From contig JAMJFZ010003163.1 of NCBI GenBank assembly GCA_026225945.1, positions 19,280,501 to 19,344,500 of the forward strand: a DNA stretch of 64,000 bases, written 5' to 3'. The stretch comes from Cricetomys ansorgei. Lineage: Eukaryota; Chordata; Mammalia; Rodentia; Nesomyidae. Made by a program: the position numbers and the translations under genes. Below, piece by piece: positions 1 to 11,314 of the stretch. Position 1 is the stretch's first letter; each line of letters opens with the position of its first letter. The notes under the pieces are model-generated. The model saw only the letters and a list, made by a program, of their open reading frames with translations, did not search any database and was not told the DNA's origin.

Positions 1-641
1 AAGCAAGTAAAATAAAAAACAAGCCACATTGAACTTTGGGTGACTTTGATGATAACTTTCATATCTACTGTGTGAGGACCATTGGGTCTACATGAACAAA
101 GATCAGAGTACCCCTTGGGCTGTCCTGCTGGCCATAGACTCAAAAGTCTGGCAATATCCAGATAAATACAGTAAGTGCCATCAGGCGCTGACACAAGGAA
201 ACACATGGCTGCTATCCATGGAGCGTATAGGCCAGCAGAGTGATAGAGACTTGGATGGGGTCCCATGTGAGGGAGGCAGCTCTGAGAGGCTTCCCCAGGG
301 TGTGGAAGTCAGGAAAAGACTCTCTCAGGGAGGCTACCTCAAGACTTGAAAAGTGAGGGGAGCTCAGAAGCCTCGGCAATATAATGGGACAAAGTCAGTC
401 TTGTCAACAAAAGGTTCTGAAACGATGATGAGCAGGAAATGAACCTGAAGGAAAATGAACCCAAACCAGGCCAAACACCCTTCCCAAACAGGGATGCAAA
501 ACAGGCTATGGATCTAGGTGTAAAACACAAAACACTGCTCTCCCAGAAGACAATGGGCCATGTGTGTGACCCTGAGTTAGGTTGTGACTGCTCAGACCAC
601 TCTGAAAGTATGACCCGTGAAAGAAAGCCTGGATAAGCTAG
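1..641. other. unique sequence, nothing recognised
   Basis: No repeat family, RNA gene or exon was recognised. Open frames on both strands are short (at most about 100 codons) and have no domain-like composition, so they are treated as chance frames. Confidence 0.5.
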
Positions 642-845
642 CATCGTGCCATTTAAAAACTTCCATCAGGGAAAGATAATGCCAAAAGATGAGCCCCAGA
701 TGGAGAGGGAGTATTTGCCAAAGACTTATCTGATAAGTGTTATCCAAAACATTCAAAGAACTCTTGAAACTCAACGATAAATAAACATGCAACCCAGGGA
801 AAGCAGGGGCAAAAGACATTAACAGATACTGTCAAAGACCCAGGG
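642..845 (+). mobile_element. old L1 (L1M-like) fragment, sense
   Basis: The stretch reads like the 3' part of an old mammalian L1 in sense orientation. It keeps the order typical of that region: a gtatttgcc stretch, then atctgataag, then tatccaaaacat, then aaagaactct, then a run ending in gggcaaaagacattaacag. The copy is diverged and truncated at both ends, with no frame left. Confidence 0.55.
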
Positions 846-973
846 AGGGCAAAGAGCTCCTGAAAAGTTATTCTTGGATACTCCTGTCACATGTCCTGGG
901 GAAATGCAAACGAGAGAGCAGCGAGCTACCAGTGGGAACTCCTGGGAATGGCTAAACCCAGAGCACGTTCCCA

Positions 974-1125
974 CCAAATGCTGTCATGGCGGTGGAGCGC
1001 AGGACCAACATGCCTTGCGCTCCTGCCAAACGCTGTCATGGCTGTGGAGCGCAGGACCATCATGCATTGCGCTCCTACCAACTGCTGTCATGGCTGTGGA
1101 GCATGGGAGAACCATGCATTAATGG
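974..1125. repeat. 52-bp minisatellite, about 2.9 copies
   Basis: Units start at 974, 1026 and 1078, exactly 52 bp apart. Each begins cca(a/c)(a/t/c) followed by gctgtcatgg and continues through gtggagcgcaggacca. Copies 1 and 2 differ at only a few positions; copy 3 decays near its end. Because 52 is not a multiple of 3, three overlapping frames each show repeat-like peptides, which is an artefact of the array. Confidence 0.9.
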
Positions 1126-2616
1126 AAAAATGAAGCAGGCAGTGCTTGGGAAGACAGTGTGCAACGTCCTGAAAACCCACACCTGCTCTAGTCTGTGTTC
1201 CAGCTGTTGCAGCCTTTGGGGTTTACCCAAAGAGGCTGAAAGCGTAGGTCCTTATGAAAGCCAGCATGGGGATGTTTATAGCTGTTTCATTCATAATTGC
1301 TCAAACTTGGAGATTTGGGAGGAGTAGCTTTCCTTCACCAGGCGTGTAAATAAATTATGGAGAGGTGGTTCAGATCTTGAAAAAAAAAAAGACATGAGCC
1401 TCTGAGACACAAAAAGACTCAGAGGAAACTTAAATGGACATCACCAAGAAAAGCCACAATGGTGTGATGCCAAGAACGATGTTCCTGGAAAAAAAAAGCA
1501 GGACTGGGGAAATAGAAAAGATTAGTGGCTACCTGGGATTGAGACAGGTGTGGATAATTGAGGAAATTGGCTGGGTCAGTCATGTGAGGTGGCACTTTTC
1601 TGTTTTAACAATCCATTCCTGAGAGACCAAGTAGTAATCCTGAGGGGCTGCCTGTGGCCTAACTACCTGAACCAGGACCCACCTTTGGAAAGACCCACTG
1701 TGCAACACAACCACATTATGGACCAAGCGCGTGAGCCTCTGGGTGACACACTCACATCACACCCAAACCTTACCATGCTATGCCTTTGCTGCAACTCAGC
1801 TTCTCTGAGTGAGCTTTGAAAGGTGCACACATGCACAGCTATGGCTGCACTGTGGAAAAGCAGCAGCATGCAGACCTGGGGATATCTGAATAGACCTTCA
1901 AGACCACCCTCTTTCTCCACAAACCAGCCCAGGGCAAGGCCTGGGAGATGCTGAACTGGAGAGGGGAGCCATTCCAAGCAGCCCAGCTGCCTCTGGATGG
2001 ACTTCCCTGGGGGCTGAGGTGTCAGGCATAGAGAGGGGAGGTCTGCTAACAGCCTAGGGCTGTCCTAGCTCCTCCAGGAAGCTGAGTGATCCCACCCATA
2101 AACCTTTCACCTCTGCACATCTGAAAGGAGCCATTGAGAGGGGGAAACCTGACCGTGGGTGTTTTATGCAAGGTCTGCTTCTGCCAGCAGCAGCCTTGGG
2201 TCTCTGGGGAGGGATTATTTTTACCTGGAGTGCACAGGAGGGGGTTGAGGGCCTGCTAGAAGCATGCTGATCACTCACCTGTCCCCTACCCTCATCCAAA
2301 AGCCCCCTTGCTTGCCGGGTAATTTATAGGTAGTATTAAGTCAATCTGAACCTAGCACTGGAGCCCCTTCCTGGACCATGTTCCCCTCTCACCAGAGCTA
2401 GGGGTGTCTGGTATGCAGTCATACAAGCAATCAGCCTTGTCCTGAACCTGCATGCCCCACCCTACAGGGAAATTGCTTCTTCAGGATCGCAAGGATGAGC
2501 TGCAGTCGTGCTACGTGCTCAGGAGGGGAGCTTGCACACTCCAAAACTCGACAGTGCTCCTTCTCTGTTGCGTTGCTGCAGTTGCTGGACAACATTGTCT
2601 GGCTGCTGGTATACCA
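1126..2616. other. unique sequence, nothing recognised
   Basis: It contains short A-runs (around 1380 and 1490) but no repeat family or exon that I can identify. Frames are all under about 105 codons. Confidence 0.45.
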
Positions 2617-2644
2617 GGTCACATACACACAGGCACACACATGT

Positions 2645-2682
<38 letters not shown>

Positions 2683-2878
2683 CCTACTGACAGTGTCCTC
2701 TCTAAGGGGTGTTTATTTCAGGAGACTTTATCAGATGTTGTACAACTCTGTCTGACTGATGATGTGACAGGTTACATACAAATAAATGCACACAAGTACA
2801 CACAGGCACACACACACATGCTTCTACAGACAGTGTCCTCTCTACAGAGTGTCCATTTCAGGATACGTTATCAGTGAG
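2617..2878. repeat. tandem duplication with internal (CA)n
   Basis: Two similar arms of roughly 140-150 bp lie head to tail. Both have a CA-rich left part followed by gacagtgtcctctct and then a ttcaggaNac...ttatcag end. The shared gacagtgtcctctct is at 2689 and 2829 (140 bp apart). In the first arm the CA stretch has expanded to a clean (CA)n at about 2645-2680; in the second it is interrupted. Confidence 0.8.
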
Positions 2879-2968
2879 TTCTAGTTCAGAACATTGCTGT
2901 CAAGTTTCTGATCTTTCCTTATCCCACCAACTTGGCTTTCACCCAAGTTTCCACAACAGAGTGGTTGC

Positions 2969-3070
2969 TATTAACTGAGTGCCTACTGTGTGCACTCTGT
3001 GATTTTCATACATTCCCCCTTAATCTGTGCATCCCGTTAAGGGTGTGTGCTACCATTTTTATGGTCAAGC
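2969..3070 (+). repeat. MIR SINE fragment
   Basis: It carries the MIR hallmark of a gagtgcctactgtgtgc block followed by a degraded cataca...ttaat segment. Mammal-wide, old and truncated. Confidence 0.65.
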
Positions 3071-4000
3071 CAGGATCAGCATGGAAGCATTCTGTGTATT
3101 CAGGCCTCTGATCTAGTAAAAGCCAACCTCACAGCTCAGGAAGATCTATTTCTTGTATTCCCCCAGTTCAGGGAGTTCTCTTCCCTGTGTTCCCATGGCT
3201 CGGGGAGCTCTGCTTCCAGCGATTTCATCACTGGATGAACAATGTGAAGTTGCAGTTTGCAGTAGTGGAGGCGTCTTGCATAGCAGCTCAGACAGAGATA
3301 TTAAATAGAGGGAGAAAGGGAGAAAGAAGTTAGCATCTATTCAGAAGCTACTTGCTGTCCCAAGGGCTGTGTCCAGGGTGTTGACCCTGACCCAAGACCC
3401 TCGGCACACGGTTTCCCAGCTGATGACTCTCTGGGACTTCCATTGCTTCCCCGTGTATAGGGCCAACTCACAAGCCTGTGTGTATGAGCCTGCTTAGTGG
3501 AAGGGTGGGCCTTGTTCTTGGTAACCCTTTGAATTCTCTGTCCTCCCTGGCCTCTGCTGGTGGCACACCCAGAACCCAGTCTGCTTCGGTCCCTACAGTT
3601 GGGACCTGCCTCTGACCTTCACTCAGAGTGTCCGAGGCTTCAGATGAGGAAGGAGCCATTGCTGCACAGAAGAACGACTGACACTGAGCACTGGCTGAGG
3701 CCTTGTGGGTTCCATCCTTTCTACTCTCTCATTAGAGAGAATTCAATAAAAGGACTGGCTTATGTAAGAGATTGGGCATCCAGGGATACCTTGGCCAACT
3801 TTTCTTTGAACTCTCCATGTTGGCCAAGCCAAAGTAGAAGCCAGGTAGCCAAGGAAGGGTGGCAGGGCCAGCATCATAGGCCAATAGGTGAGTGACTATC
3901 CCATATTGATCCACAGAATCCAGGAGGACACAGGTGGGAGGATGATCAGACTGACTTTAGGGGCCTCTGAGGCTTTCCATTAGTCAGTCACTACTTCCAA
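3071..4000. other. unique sequence, nothing recognised
   Basis: A short purine-rich run lies at about 3308-3330. No repeat family or exon was recognised. Confidence 0.4.
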
Positions 4001-4002
4001 CC

Positions 4003-4095
4003 CCAACACTTCCTTACATGTGAGGAAGCTGAGGCCCAGAGCGAGAAAGCAGCTGCAGACTATCACTCAGCCCAGGAGCAGGGCCCTGGATCTTT
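4003..4095 (+). repeat. MIR SINE fragment
   Basis: The order gaggaagctgaggcccagag, a long A/G stretch, then tatcactcagcc and gcagggccctgg matches the MIR core and 3' half in sense orientation. It is diverged. Confidence 0.65.
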
Positions 4096-5170
4096 GTGCT
4101 GTCCCCAGACTCGATGCCCTGCACTTTCCTTTCCACACCACAAGTCCTCTGATGTTGCCAGTCACACACTGGTTCCTAAGCTTAGGGGGAGGGCAGTGTC
4201 CCTACAGACAACACCATGCCTGGCCCATGCTGAGACCTAGGTGCAGGATGACTATCCAAACACTCCTTAGGATGAAGCTAATGCAGGTGCAGGCAGGTGC
4301 ACCTGGCTAGTTGGTGGCAGTGCTGGCTTTCTTGGGCTTGCTGAGGAAGACAGTCCTGCCCACCCAGGATGCTCCCCGGACCCTCCCATGTGGCCCCTCA
4401 AGGTATACCCTGGCTCTTTAACTGCTAGGACAGCCAGGGTGCTGCAGCTCAGAGGCGACCCATGTGCCCAATTAGAGGCATTCAAACCACTGTTTATTTA
4501 TCATTGACCTAAGTCTATTTGATCATGAAAGATGGAGCTCGAACTGTTCCACAAAACCACTGTTGTCCCTCGGCTGCACCGAATCTGCCTTTGATCTGCT
4601 AATCCTCAGATAGAAGGTTAGGAAATAAGCAAGCAGAATGAAATTCTTTTTCTCTCTTGGTCCACACAAGTGTCAACAGAACCATCATAGAAACCTCTGC
4701 CCCAGGCCTGCTTGCCTGAATAATTGAGGGGGTGTTTGAAAGGGGCCTACATCATGGTGCACAGGCCACCTGGGGTGGTAGATACTCTCTACTGATCTGA
4801 TGCTCCTCCTCCTCTCCCTCCTCCATCTAGCTCTTCTCCCCTCTCTCCTTTTTCTCTCCCCCTTCCCTTCCTCCTCTTTCTTGAGCCAGATTCTTTGTGC
4901 CAACCTGAAGTTTGGGAAAGCTACAAAGTTAGCTCAACTGGTGACCTCACTGAGCTGTTCCCCCACTTTGCTCCATATACAAGTGTACCCTCTCACATAC
5001 GCCTCACTCGGGTATCACCCTGAGGAGGACTCGGAGACCCTGTCCTACGGCACTTCCCTTGTATGGGAGCAAGATTTCAGGCCAGATGGGCATAGCCCAT
5101 GCTCTTTGGCTTCTCCAGAAGTGTTGAAGAAGGGAGAGCCCTGTACCCACACCACTGGGTATAAGTCTCA
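4096..5170. other. unique sequence with a CT-rich patch
   Basis: A CTC/TCC-rich pyrimidine stretch at about 4803-4880 opens a Leu/Ser-rich frame on the plus strand and an Arg/Glu-rich frame on the minus strand. These are composition artefacts. Nothing else was recognised. Confidence 0.45.
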
Positions 5171-5171
5171 A

Positions 5172-5385
5172 AGCTAGTCCTGGTGGCGTAGACCTATAAT
5201 CCAAGCTTGGGAGATTGAGGCAGAAAGGACTGTGAATTCAAGGCCTACTTGGCTTACAAAGTGAGTTCAAGACCAGCCTGAATGACTTATCCCTTGTCTC
5301 AAAATAAAAAGAGGAATAGGGATATAGCTTAGGGGTTGAATATTTGCTTAGCATGCACAAGGCCTTAGATTTAACCTGGAGTGCT
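5172..5385 (+). mobile_element. composite B1 + ID-like SINE (B4-related)
   Basis: The left half (about 5172-5305) is a diverged B1 with a cctataatccaag equivalent, a gaggcagaaagga segment and a gttcaagaccagcctg core, ending in a tctcaaaataaaa tail. The right half (about 5312-5385) is ID-like, with atagggatatagcttagg, gcttagcatgcacaaggcc and a degraded box B. Confidence 0.65.
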
Positions 5386-5455
5386 GATAAAGGAGGAAGA
5401 GGAGCAGGAGGAGGAAGAATACTACTACTACGACTAATACTAGTACTACTAATGA
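5386..5455. repeat. GGA-rich run followed by TAC/TAA triplet run
   Basis: Simple triplet sequence directly follows the ID-like half of the SINE: a (GAGGA)-like patch, then repeated actact/tacgac/taatac triplets. It probably grew from the SINE tail. Confidence 0.65.
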
Positions 5456-5489
5456 GAAAAACTATGTGAGAAGTAAATCCTTGTATCAG

Positions 5490-5560
5490 CTTTCTGATAA
5501 TTAGTTAGCCTCTCTGCCCTCTGTTCTATCCTTTGTGAAATGGGATAATGCTGGTCCATT
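5490..5560 (-). repeat. MIR SINE fragment
   Basis: Reverse-strand MIR pattern: ttagcctctctgccctctg followed by tttgtgaaatgggataatgctgg, the complement of the usual MIR core. Short and diverged. Confidence 0.5.
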
Positions 5561-6344
5561 GTCATTTAAAATGATGCTGTGCTTTAATGGGAACCTACAG
5601 GTTGATACTGAAGAAGCCCTTAACTAAGGGCACGTGCAGCCATGTGCCTCATTCTCTGCAATATCACAGACAGCTTGCACCTGCACAATATGCCCCACTC
5701 ATCATTCTGTATGGCCCATGACTTCTGTCTGTCCCCACAGACCCCAGAGGCCAATGGGGTGGACCCTGCCATATTAGGAGAATGCTGGCAGAAGGATTCT
5801 GGGAAGAGATTGAGACCCATGTGGTAGTGTTCCTAGGGAGACGGAGACATTGGTCAGGTGCTCTCACAAGGAGCTATGGTTGTCATTCAAGCCACAGGCT
5901 GACAAGAACCGCAGAGAGAGCCCAGAAGGTCAGGAGAGGTCGAGTCACTCAGAAATGGACAAGGCACAAGTCCAGGGTTCAACCTGACCCCTGGTGTGGG
6001 AGAGTGGGGCCTGGCATGCAGGAGTTCTGGCCTGTTCGATGAACTCTCAGCTGCAGAGGCTTTCTGGGTAGAGGCTGGGATGATCTAGGGAGAGACTGAG
6101 AGACATAGCTCACAGCCTTTCGCAGGGGCCAGGCATAGGACATGAGGCCAGGACGTTGTTTGGGCGCCTGCAGACCATTTCTGTCCACACGGTTGCCCAT
6201 CAGCTCCTATGGATGGTGGTGTCTGGCCCTATGCCTGCCTTCATCTTTGAACTTGGAGTTCCTTTGTGCAGCCACCTGTCAGCTGAGTTGGCCCACTCAT
6301 GAGGCATGCGCAGAGGACTCAGCCTCACCTCAGCACTTCCGCTT
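5561..6344. other. unique sequence, nothing recognised
   Basis: No repeat or exon was recognised. Overlapping frames of 60-95 codons on both strands lack recognisable features. Confidence 0.4.
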
Positions 6345-6565
6345 TCGCTATTTGTACCGACGGCACACTGACACTACCAAATGGAAATTTCCAGAAAGGA
6401 AAATATTATTAGTACTGTTGTAACTCTGTTATTGGTGATGTGACGCTCTTACTATGCCTGATAACTTCTGAGTTATCGTATATATGGGAAAGAGTACAGG
6501 GAGTATGCGGTTTGATACTGTCCGCAGCTCCGGGCATCTATGGAGGAACCGCACGCATTTTTTGT
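6345..6565 (+). mobile_element. Tigger-like (TcMar) DNA transposon fragment
   Basis: The string of short blocks is typical of a non-autonomous Tigger-group element: gctcttactatgcctgataa, tatatgggaaagagtacagg, ggtttgatactgtccgcag and cgggcatctatggaggaac. The copy is old, lacks clear terminal repeats and has no transposase frame. Confidence 0.5.
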
Positions 6566-7259
6566 GCGTAACTGGGATGCTGTATATGAATCTTTGCAAG
6601 GGGTGGGGTGAGCAAATGTCCTGAGATTTCTGACGACATTCACTTCAGCTCTCTTCTTCCTGTCCGCCAGCCCCTGTCCTCTCTTCCCATGACTGCTGCC
6701 TTACTCCATTCTGAACTACCCCCCCAGCCCCGCCCCACACTCACGAAGTGGATGCAAACTTTCCCCCCTAAAACCAGTTGCAGGAATTTATGGTTGAGGG
6801 CTGGCAGTTGTAGAGGAAGAAAGGTCACCTTCCAAAGCGGTGATTAAAATTCCTTTTGTCATTTTTCCTCTAGAAAATCCCTTGGGCAGAAAAAAAAAAA
6901 TCTTCCCAAATGGGCTCTGCCATGCCATCTCCTCAAGCCATTATCTGAAACTCCAAAACCGTGAGCCAGAATGAAGCTCATCAGCTCCACAGTATAGCAG
7001 AGATGACCACCACACTCACCTTTGAACTTGCCCTCAAACCCCGGCCTTCACATACAGTGTGGGCCACTGGGAGGGACTTCTTTCCCTTAAAGGACACCTT
7101 GGGAGAAGCTGTTTAAAAGTAGCACCCCCCTGCTCGACACCGGGACACCAAGCAGTGCTTTACCTGTCTGGGTCCGGTTCCCTCCATTCACAAATTGGGG
7201 GGGTCACTGTTTCTACCTTTTGTTTTCATGAGCCTCAGAAGAAAATAATGCAGGAGGAA
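6566..7259. other. unique sequence
   Basis: No repeat family was recognised; there is an A-run at about 6890-6900. It leads into the AT-rich block that follows. Confidence 0.4.
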
Positions 7260-7900
7260 GCAAAAAAGGGACCCACCAGCGTTCAAATCCTCACTGTAAT
7301 AAATATTCCATGACAGTAAAATTGGCATCGTAAAACTTCGCAAAAACTTCAGTTTTTCTCGGGCTTGGATCTCCAAGTCGGAGTTTTTTGACCTTGCTAA
7401 CAAAATAGCTGTTTGCTCTCCCCACTGCTGAGATTTGCCGAATGAAGTAAAGATGGGGCCCACCGATCTCCGTTAGAGGGAGAGGTGCTGTCTTCCGCCC
7501 CTCCCTCCCTCAGTGGGGCCTCGCTCTGGTTTGTTCTTTCTTTTCTTTTGTTTTTGCCATATGCAAATCTTCCTCTTGGCTTCCCTCCCAGCTTGATAGA
7601 TGATTGGTTCTCACTTTCAACATCAATAGCGAGGCATATACTTTTTTTACTTATGCGCGATTCCATGTCTAAGTTCTGAGGCACTGAGAGAAAACAATAT
7701 GGTCCCCCTGCAGGAGGTTGACTGTGTAAATATATATTAGTTTGGGGAGAAGGAATGAGGGCTGATAAAATATTCAGAAAGCGGGCTGCTCCTGAGGGAT
7801 GTTATTCCGCACAGCCAGGGAGCAGATTAATGACATCGTTTGTGAGGAAGAAGAACGGGGCCCCATAAAATATGTATCAGTGGGGTTGGTGGTAGGATAG
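7260..7900. promoter_or_regulatory. candidate conserved regulatory block
   Basis: This repeat-free stretch is dense in textbook transcription-factor words. It has an octamer atgcaaat near 7562, TAAT cores (for example gattaatgac near 7826), GATA-like words (gctgataaaa near 7762) and several AT-rich words, interspersed with normal-GC sequence. That texture is common in deeply conserved enhancers. The claim is inference from composition; no alignment was possible. It could equally be neutral unique DNA. Confidence 0.3.
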
Positions 7901-8054
7901 GCAATCGTCTGGAGTTGTTCGGGTGGTTATTGGCCTCAGAATCTTCACCCATTCTTGGTCTCCCTCATCAAAGTTCCCAAGAGCTCTGGAAGGTGAAGAT
8001 TCCAATGCAGGGTGTGTTGGCCTTTCCTTCCCAGGTGTAAAGGACTGAATGAAG

Positions 8055-8190
8055 TCCTAGGTAAGAGTACTGGCCTAAGAGTCCTGCCTCTACCTTTGTG
8101 GCCTACACTAGTCACTTAACCTCTCTGGGACTTTGTGTCTTCTAGGATAAAATGGAGATTAGATGAACCTCAAAGTGCTTGAGGAAGTGG
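8055..8190 (-). repeat. MIR SINE
   Basis: A good reverse-strand MIR: gtactggcctaagagtcctg, then cactagtcacttaacctctc, gggactttgtgtcttct, aaaatggagattagatga and aaagtgctt, in the expected order. Confidence 0.75.
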
Positions 8191-8330
8191 CTAGGAGGGT
8201 GGGGGATAACTGGAAACGAAGCAAGATAGAGAAAATGTAATATTTGCTTTAAGGGAGTGAGTGTGTGTAACTGGAAGAGACTCCTTGAGATGCCAGTTGG
8301 AGTAGGGAAGACTCCCAAGTCTCAAGTCCC

Positions 8331-8490
8331 AGTGTGGTGGGGCATGCCTTGAATTCTAGCACTCAGAAGGCAGAGGCTGGTGAATCTCTAGGTCCAGGCC
8401 AGCCCAGTCTACATAGTGAGTTCCAGGACAGCGAAAGCCACATAGAGACACCCTGTCTCAAAAATAAAAACAAGCAAACAAGCAAATAAA
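8331..8490 (+). mobile_element. B1 SINE
   Basis: Full-length but diverged B1: a gtgtggtggggcatgcc start, ctagcactcagaaggcagag, the ccaggccagcccagtctaca core, gagttccaggacagcgaaag and ccctgtctcaaaaa, followed by an interrupted A-tail with (AAAC)-type decay. Confidence 0.85.
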
Positions 8491-8654
8491 CAAAATACCA
8501 CGAGTAACAAGAGAGGTTCACTGATAACCCTTCTGGGTGGATAGTTTTCTCTGGCTTCACATAGCAAACAAGTTTGGGGCAGAGCCGAACAGCTCAGAGA
8601 AAGTAGCAGAGAACAAAGGATGACGGCTATTAACACAAAGTCGAGAGTGAATGG

Positions 8655-8890
8655 ATGAGGCTGGGAAGATGGCTGGGCATGTAAAGTGCTCGCTGTGCAG
8701 GACTGTCCTGAGTTCAGATCCTCCGAACCCATGTGCACACTGTATGCAGTAACACAAGTTCATCATCACAGCACACCCTTCCTGGAGATGGAGGCAGAGT
8801 CGGGAGACTCTGCCCAAGCTTGCAGGCCAGCTGCCTGGTGAACACAGTTAGAAAAAAAAAGAGAGAGAGAGAGCGAGAGAGACAGAGATC
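8655..8890 (+). mobile_element. tRNA-derived rodent SINE with (GA)n tail
   Basis: It starts with a tRNA-like box A region (gctgggaagatggctgggca), followed by a box B-like gagttcagatcc and acccatgtgca. The body contains a ggagatggaggcagagtcgg motif and ends in a poly-A that runs into (GA)n. It belongs to the B2/B3/RSINE-type group; the exact subfamily is unclear. Confidence 0.6.
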
Positions 8891-9284
8891 TTATTCAATC
8901 AGGTGGAAGGCAAGGATCAAACCATGTGTGTGCTCACAATGAGCAAAATTAAGCGATACCCATATATAAAGATATATTAATAAACTCATTATTTTGTGCA
9001 CAACCTAAAACTACAACAAAAATAATTTTTCGAAGTGAATAAAGATTTGCATTTTATCAGCCTCCCGAGAGGTCTTCTTTAGGCCTCCCCAGTCAGAAGT
9101 CCCTTCTGTCTTAGATACGCAGCCTTCTTTACATCATCTCTGCCTATCCCCGACTCCCAGAGTCCCAAGCTACACAAGTGTTATTGCACAGATAGTCTCC
9201 AGATCTCACACAGCAATTGTGCAAAGTTTGCATACGTAGGTTTGTATTGCAGGCATTAGTGCATCCCACCCCTAGAACAATGGT
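8891..9284. other. unique sequence
   Basis: An AT-rich patch at about 8955-9060 is followed by ordinary sequence. Nothing was recognised. Confidence 0.35.
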
Positions 9285-9378
9285 AGGAGGCAAATGCTGG
9301 TATTAATCCCTTTTACAAATGAGGGAGTCGAGGAAGGCCCAGAGAAGTCAAGTAACTTAGCAAGGTAACAGGGCTGGA
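9285..9378 (+). repeat. MIR SINE fragment
   Basis: The segment ttttacaaatgagggagtcg, then ggcccagagaagtcaagtaa, cttagcaaggtaacagggct matches the MIR core in sense orientation. Confidence 0.75.
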
Positions 9379-11079
9379 AAGGCTGGTAGCGGTCATAGCT
9401 GTAGCCATGCATAGACAAAATCTTAAGGCTATCTTACTCTACTGTCAGGTAGAGCTCTGCCCCAGCTCTAGGGGCTCAGCAGACACTGTTAACCAGTTGG
9501 TCTCCTCATACCAGGTCCTGCCAGTCTCTTCTTGGAAGAATCTTGTGAGGATCTGGGTGTAAGTCATGTATGACATCTGCTTTGGGTCATAGAGTCTCAG
9601 ATAGCTTAGATTTAGAGGCTACCCTCCCCAGCCCACACAGAAGCTTCCAGTGTGCTCTTTGGCAAGATGTCACTATAGCTGGTTATTTTTGAATCCTCCC
9701 TGCCCCATGGTTTTTTCTGTGTTCTTATCAGCAAACACTTGGACATCCCCAAAGTTTGGTTGGGACTGTCTGCATCTGTGATAGGGTTCCAGGTAAGAAT
9801 TCATAAGTGTGTGGTCCCTATGTTGAAGCAGAAGAGCACTTAGCCTTGGGATCAGGGTCAAAAGACAGAAGAGAGAGACTCAGAGATGACCCCTGAGACA
9901 AACCTGAAGATGACATCAGAGACAGACCCAGAGATGACATCTGCATGTGTCTAGCAGCAGACATTCCTGCCCACTGCACTCAGAGGCCTCCCAAAGCCAA
10001 GAGAAGGAAGAAGGAATGTAGACACAGGTGTTCTCTGTGTGTAAGGTCAGTAGAGCAGGACACAGTGCAACATGTCCACCTGTGACCAGGCTGGAGCTTC
10101 AGTGGCTGGGAGCCACTGCAGGCAAGGCCTATCGCCAGGAACATGTGCTGTAAACAGCACATTACCCACATGGCAGACGGATTTTACAGTGTCCTGGAGC
10201 AGAGCTCTGCACTCCTCCCTGCCCAAGAACCCCGTGTGCCTCCCCGGGCCACAGTCCTTACATTCGGGGTTCCTCTGGGATGTATTCTATTCATCACGTA
10301 GAGTTTTTCTGAGGATCCTGGCTACAAGGTGGTCTTGGGGTTCTTCCAGTCCATGCTCTGTAAATTCCCCAAAGTGAAGACCTCTCTTCCTACTGAACAT
10401 CAGAAGAAGGGCTCCCCCCTTTTTCCCTGCCTACAGTAAAGCTGGCTGTACAGACTGCAGGACTGCAGAGGGCCAGTGCCTGTGCCCACAACCCCATGGG
10501 TTTTCATTAATCAAAACAGCGAGAAAGCAGCCAGGCTTTGAGCCTTGCTCCCGAGTCTGGAACAGGCCAGGAGAAAAAAACGATGTTCTCTGTCATGAGG
10601 TGGAAGGGGCCTGGATTATGTGGTGTGGGGGCTTCTTTCTTTCCTTTCTCTATAGAAGCAGTGGTCAGGGAGAAGGGTACCCAAGTGGACAAGGCAGGGT
10701 GTGAGCCCTGGTGCAGACAGGAGAAGCTTTCCCTCCGAAATTGGCTTCTGGGGAGATTGGGGGACACAGAGGCTGCTGCCTTCACAGGAAGCTTTCCTTG
10801 GCCCTGACTTTAGGGCTGGCTGGTGACTGTTACAGAGTGAACCTGTGGGAAGAACACAAGCCCTTCACTTGTCCCACTGGTATAATGAGTGTGGCCATTT
10901 CCCTGTCCTGTTTTTTTTCTCAGGATGATCCAGAACCTTCAGCGATGTCTGAAGATCCTTCTGGATGCTTGCTTTGGTAACAAAATTTTAGGAGAGCCAA
11001 TATCCCTGGGAGTAGACATCAACCAATGACTCTTGGCTTTCCTGTCTCTCTGATGGGATAGCCTACAACACTTTTAAAA
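9379..11079. other. unique sequence, nothing recognised apart from a small tandem repeat
   Basis: No exon or repeat family was identified across this 1.7 kb. A short 24-bp tandem repeat (listed separately) lies at about 9879-9945. Frames on both strands are short. Confidence 0.4.
9879..9945. repeat. 24-bp tandem repeat, about 2.7 copies
   Basis: The word (g/a)agatgac recurs at 9883, 9907 and 9931, exactly 24 bp apart, within units of the type agatgacNNctgagacagaccN. A small, imperfect array. Confidence 0.75.
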
Positions 11080-11305
11080 AATGTTTTTCTTCTGCACTAG
11101 GGTCTTACACATGCCAGTCAGCCATGCTACTAGTGAACTGTGGACTCTTTTTACTTTTCAGTCTGAGACAGAGACTCCTTAAGTTTCCCAGGCTGGTTTT
11201 GAATTCTTTCTGCAATCCAGGGTAGCTTTGACCTTCTCACTCTTCTGCCTCAGGCTCTTGAGTGTCTGGGATGACAGGTGTGTACCGCCAGGGCTGGCTT
11301 GTGTG
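11080..11305 (-). mobile_element. B1/ID-type composite SINE, antisense
   Basis: A reverse-strand B1 body at about 11155-11300: gagacagagactccttaag, ccaggctggttttgaattc, tgcctcaggctcttgagtgt, ctgggatgacaggtgtgtac. To its left, ID-like antisense sequence (tagggtcttacacatgcc) suggests a B1 + ID composite like the one at 5172. Confidence 0.65.
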
Positions 11306-11314
11306 CTCATTAAA

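Noticed and set aside
4790..4890. Leu-rich signal-peptide-like frame at the CT-rich patch
   Set aside because: Hydrophobic look comes from CTC/CTT codons of simple sequence; no mature domain follows.
8655..8760. tRNA gene (box A/box B words)
   Set aside because: The box-like words belong to tRNA-derived SINEs; there is no cloverleaf or intact tRNA body. The same applies to the other B2/B3/ID copies.
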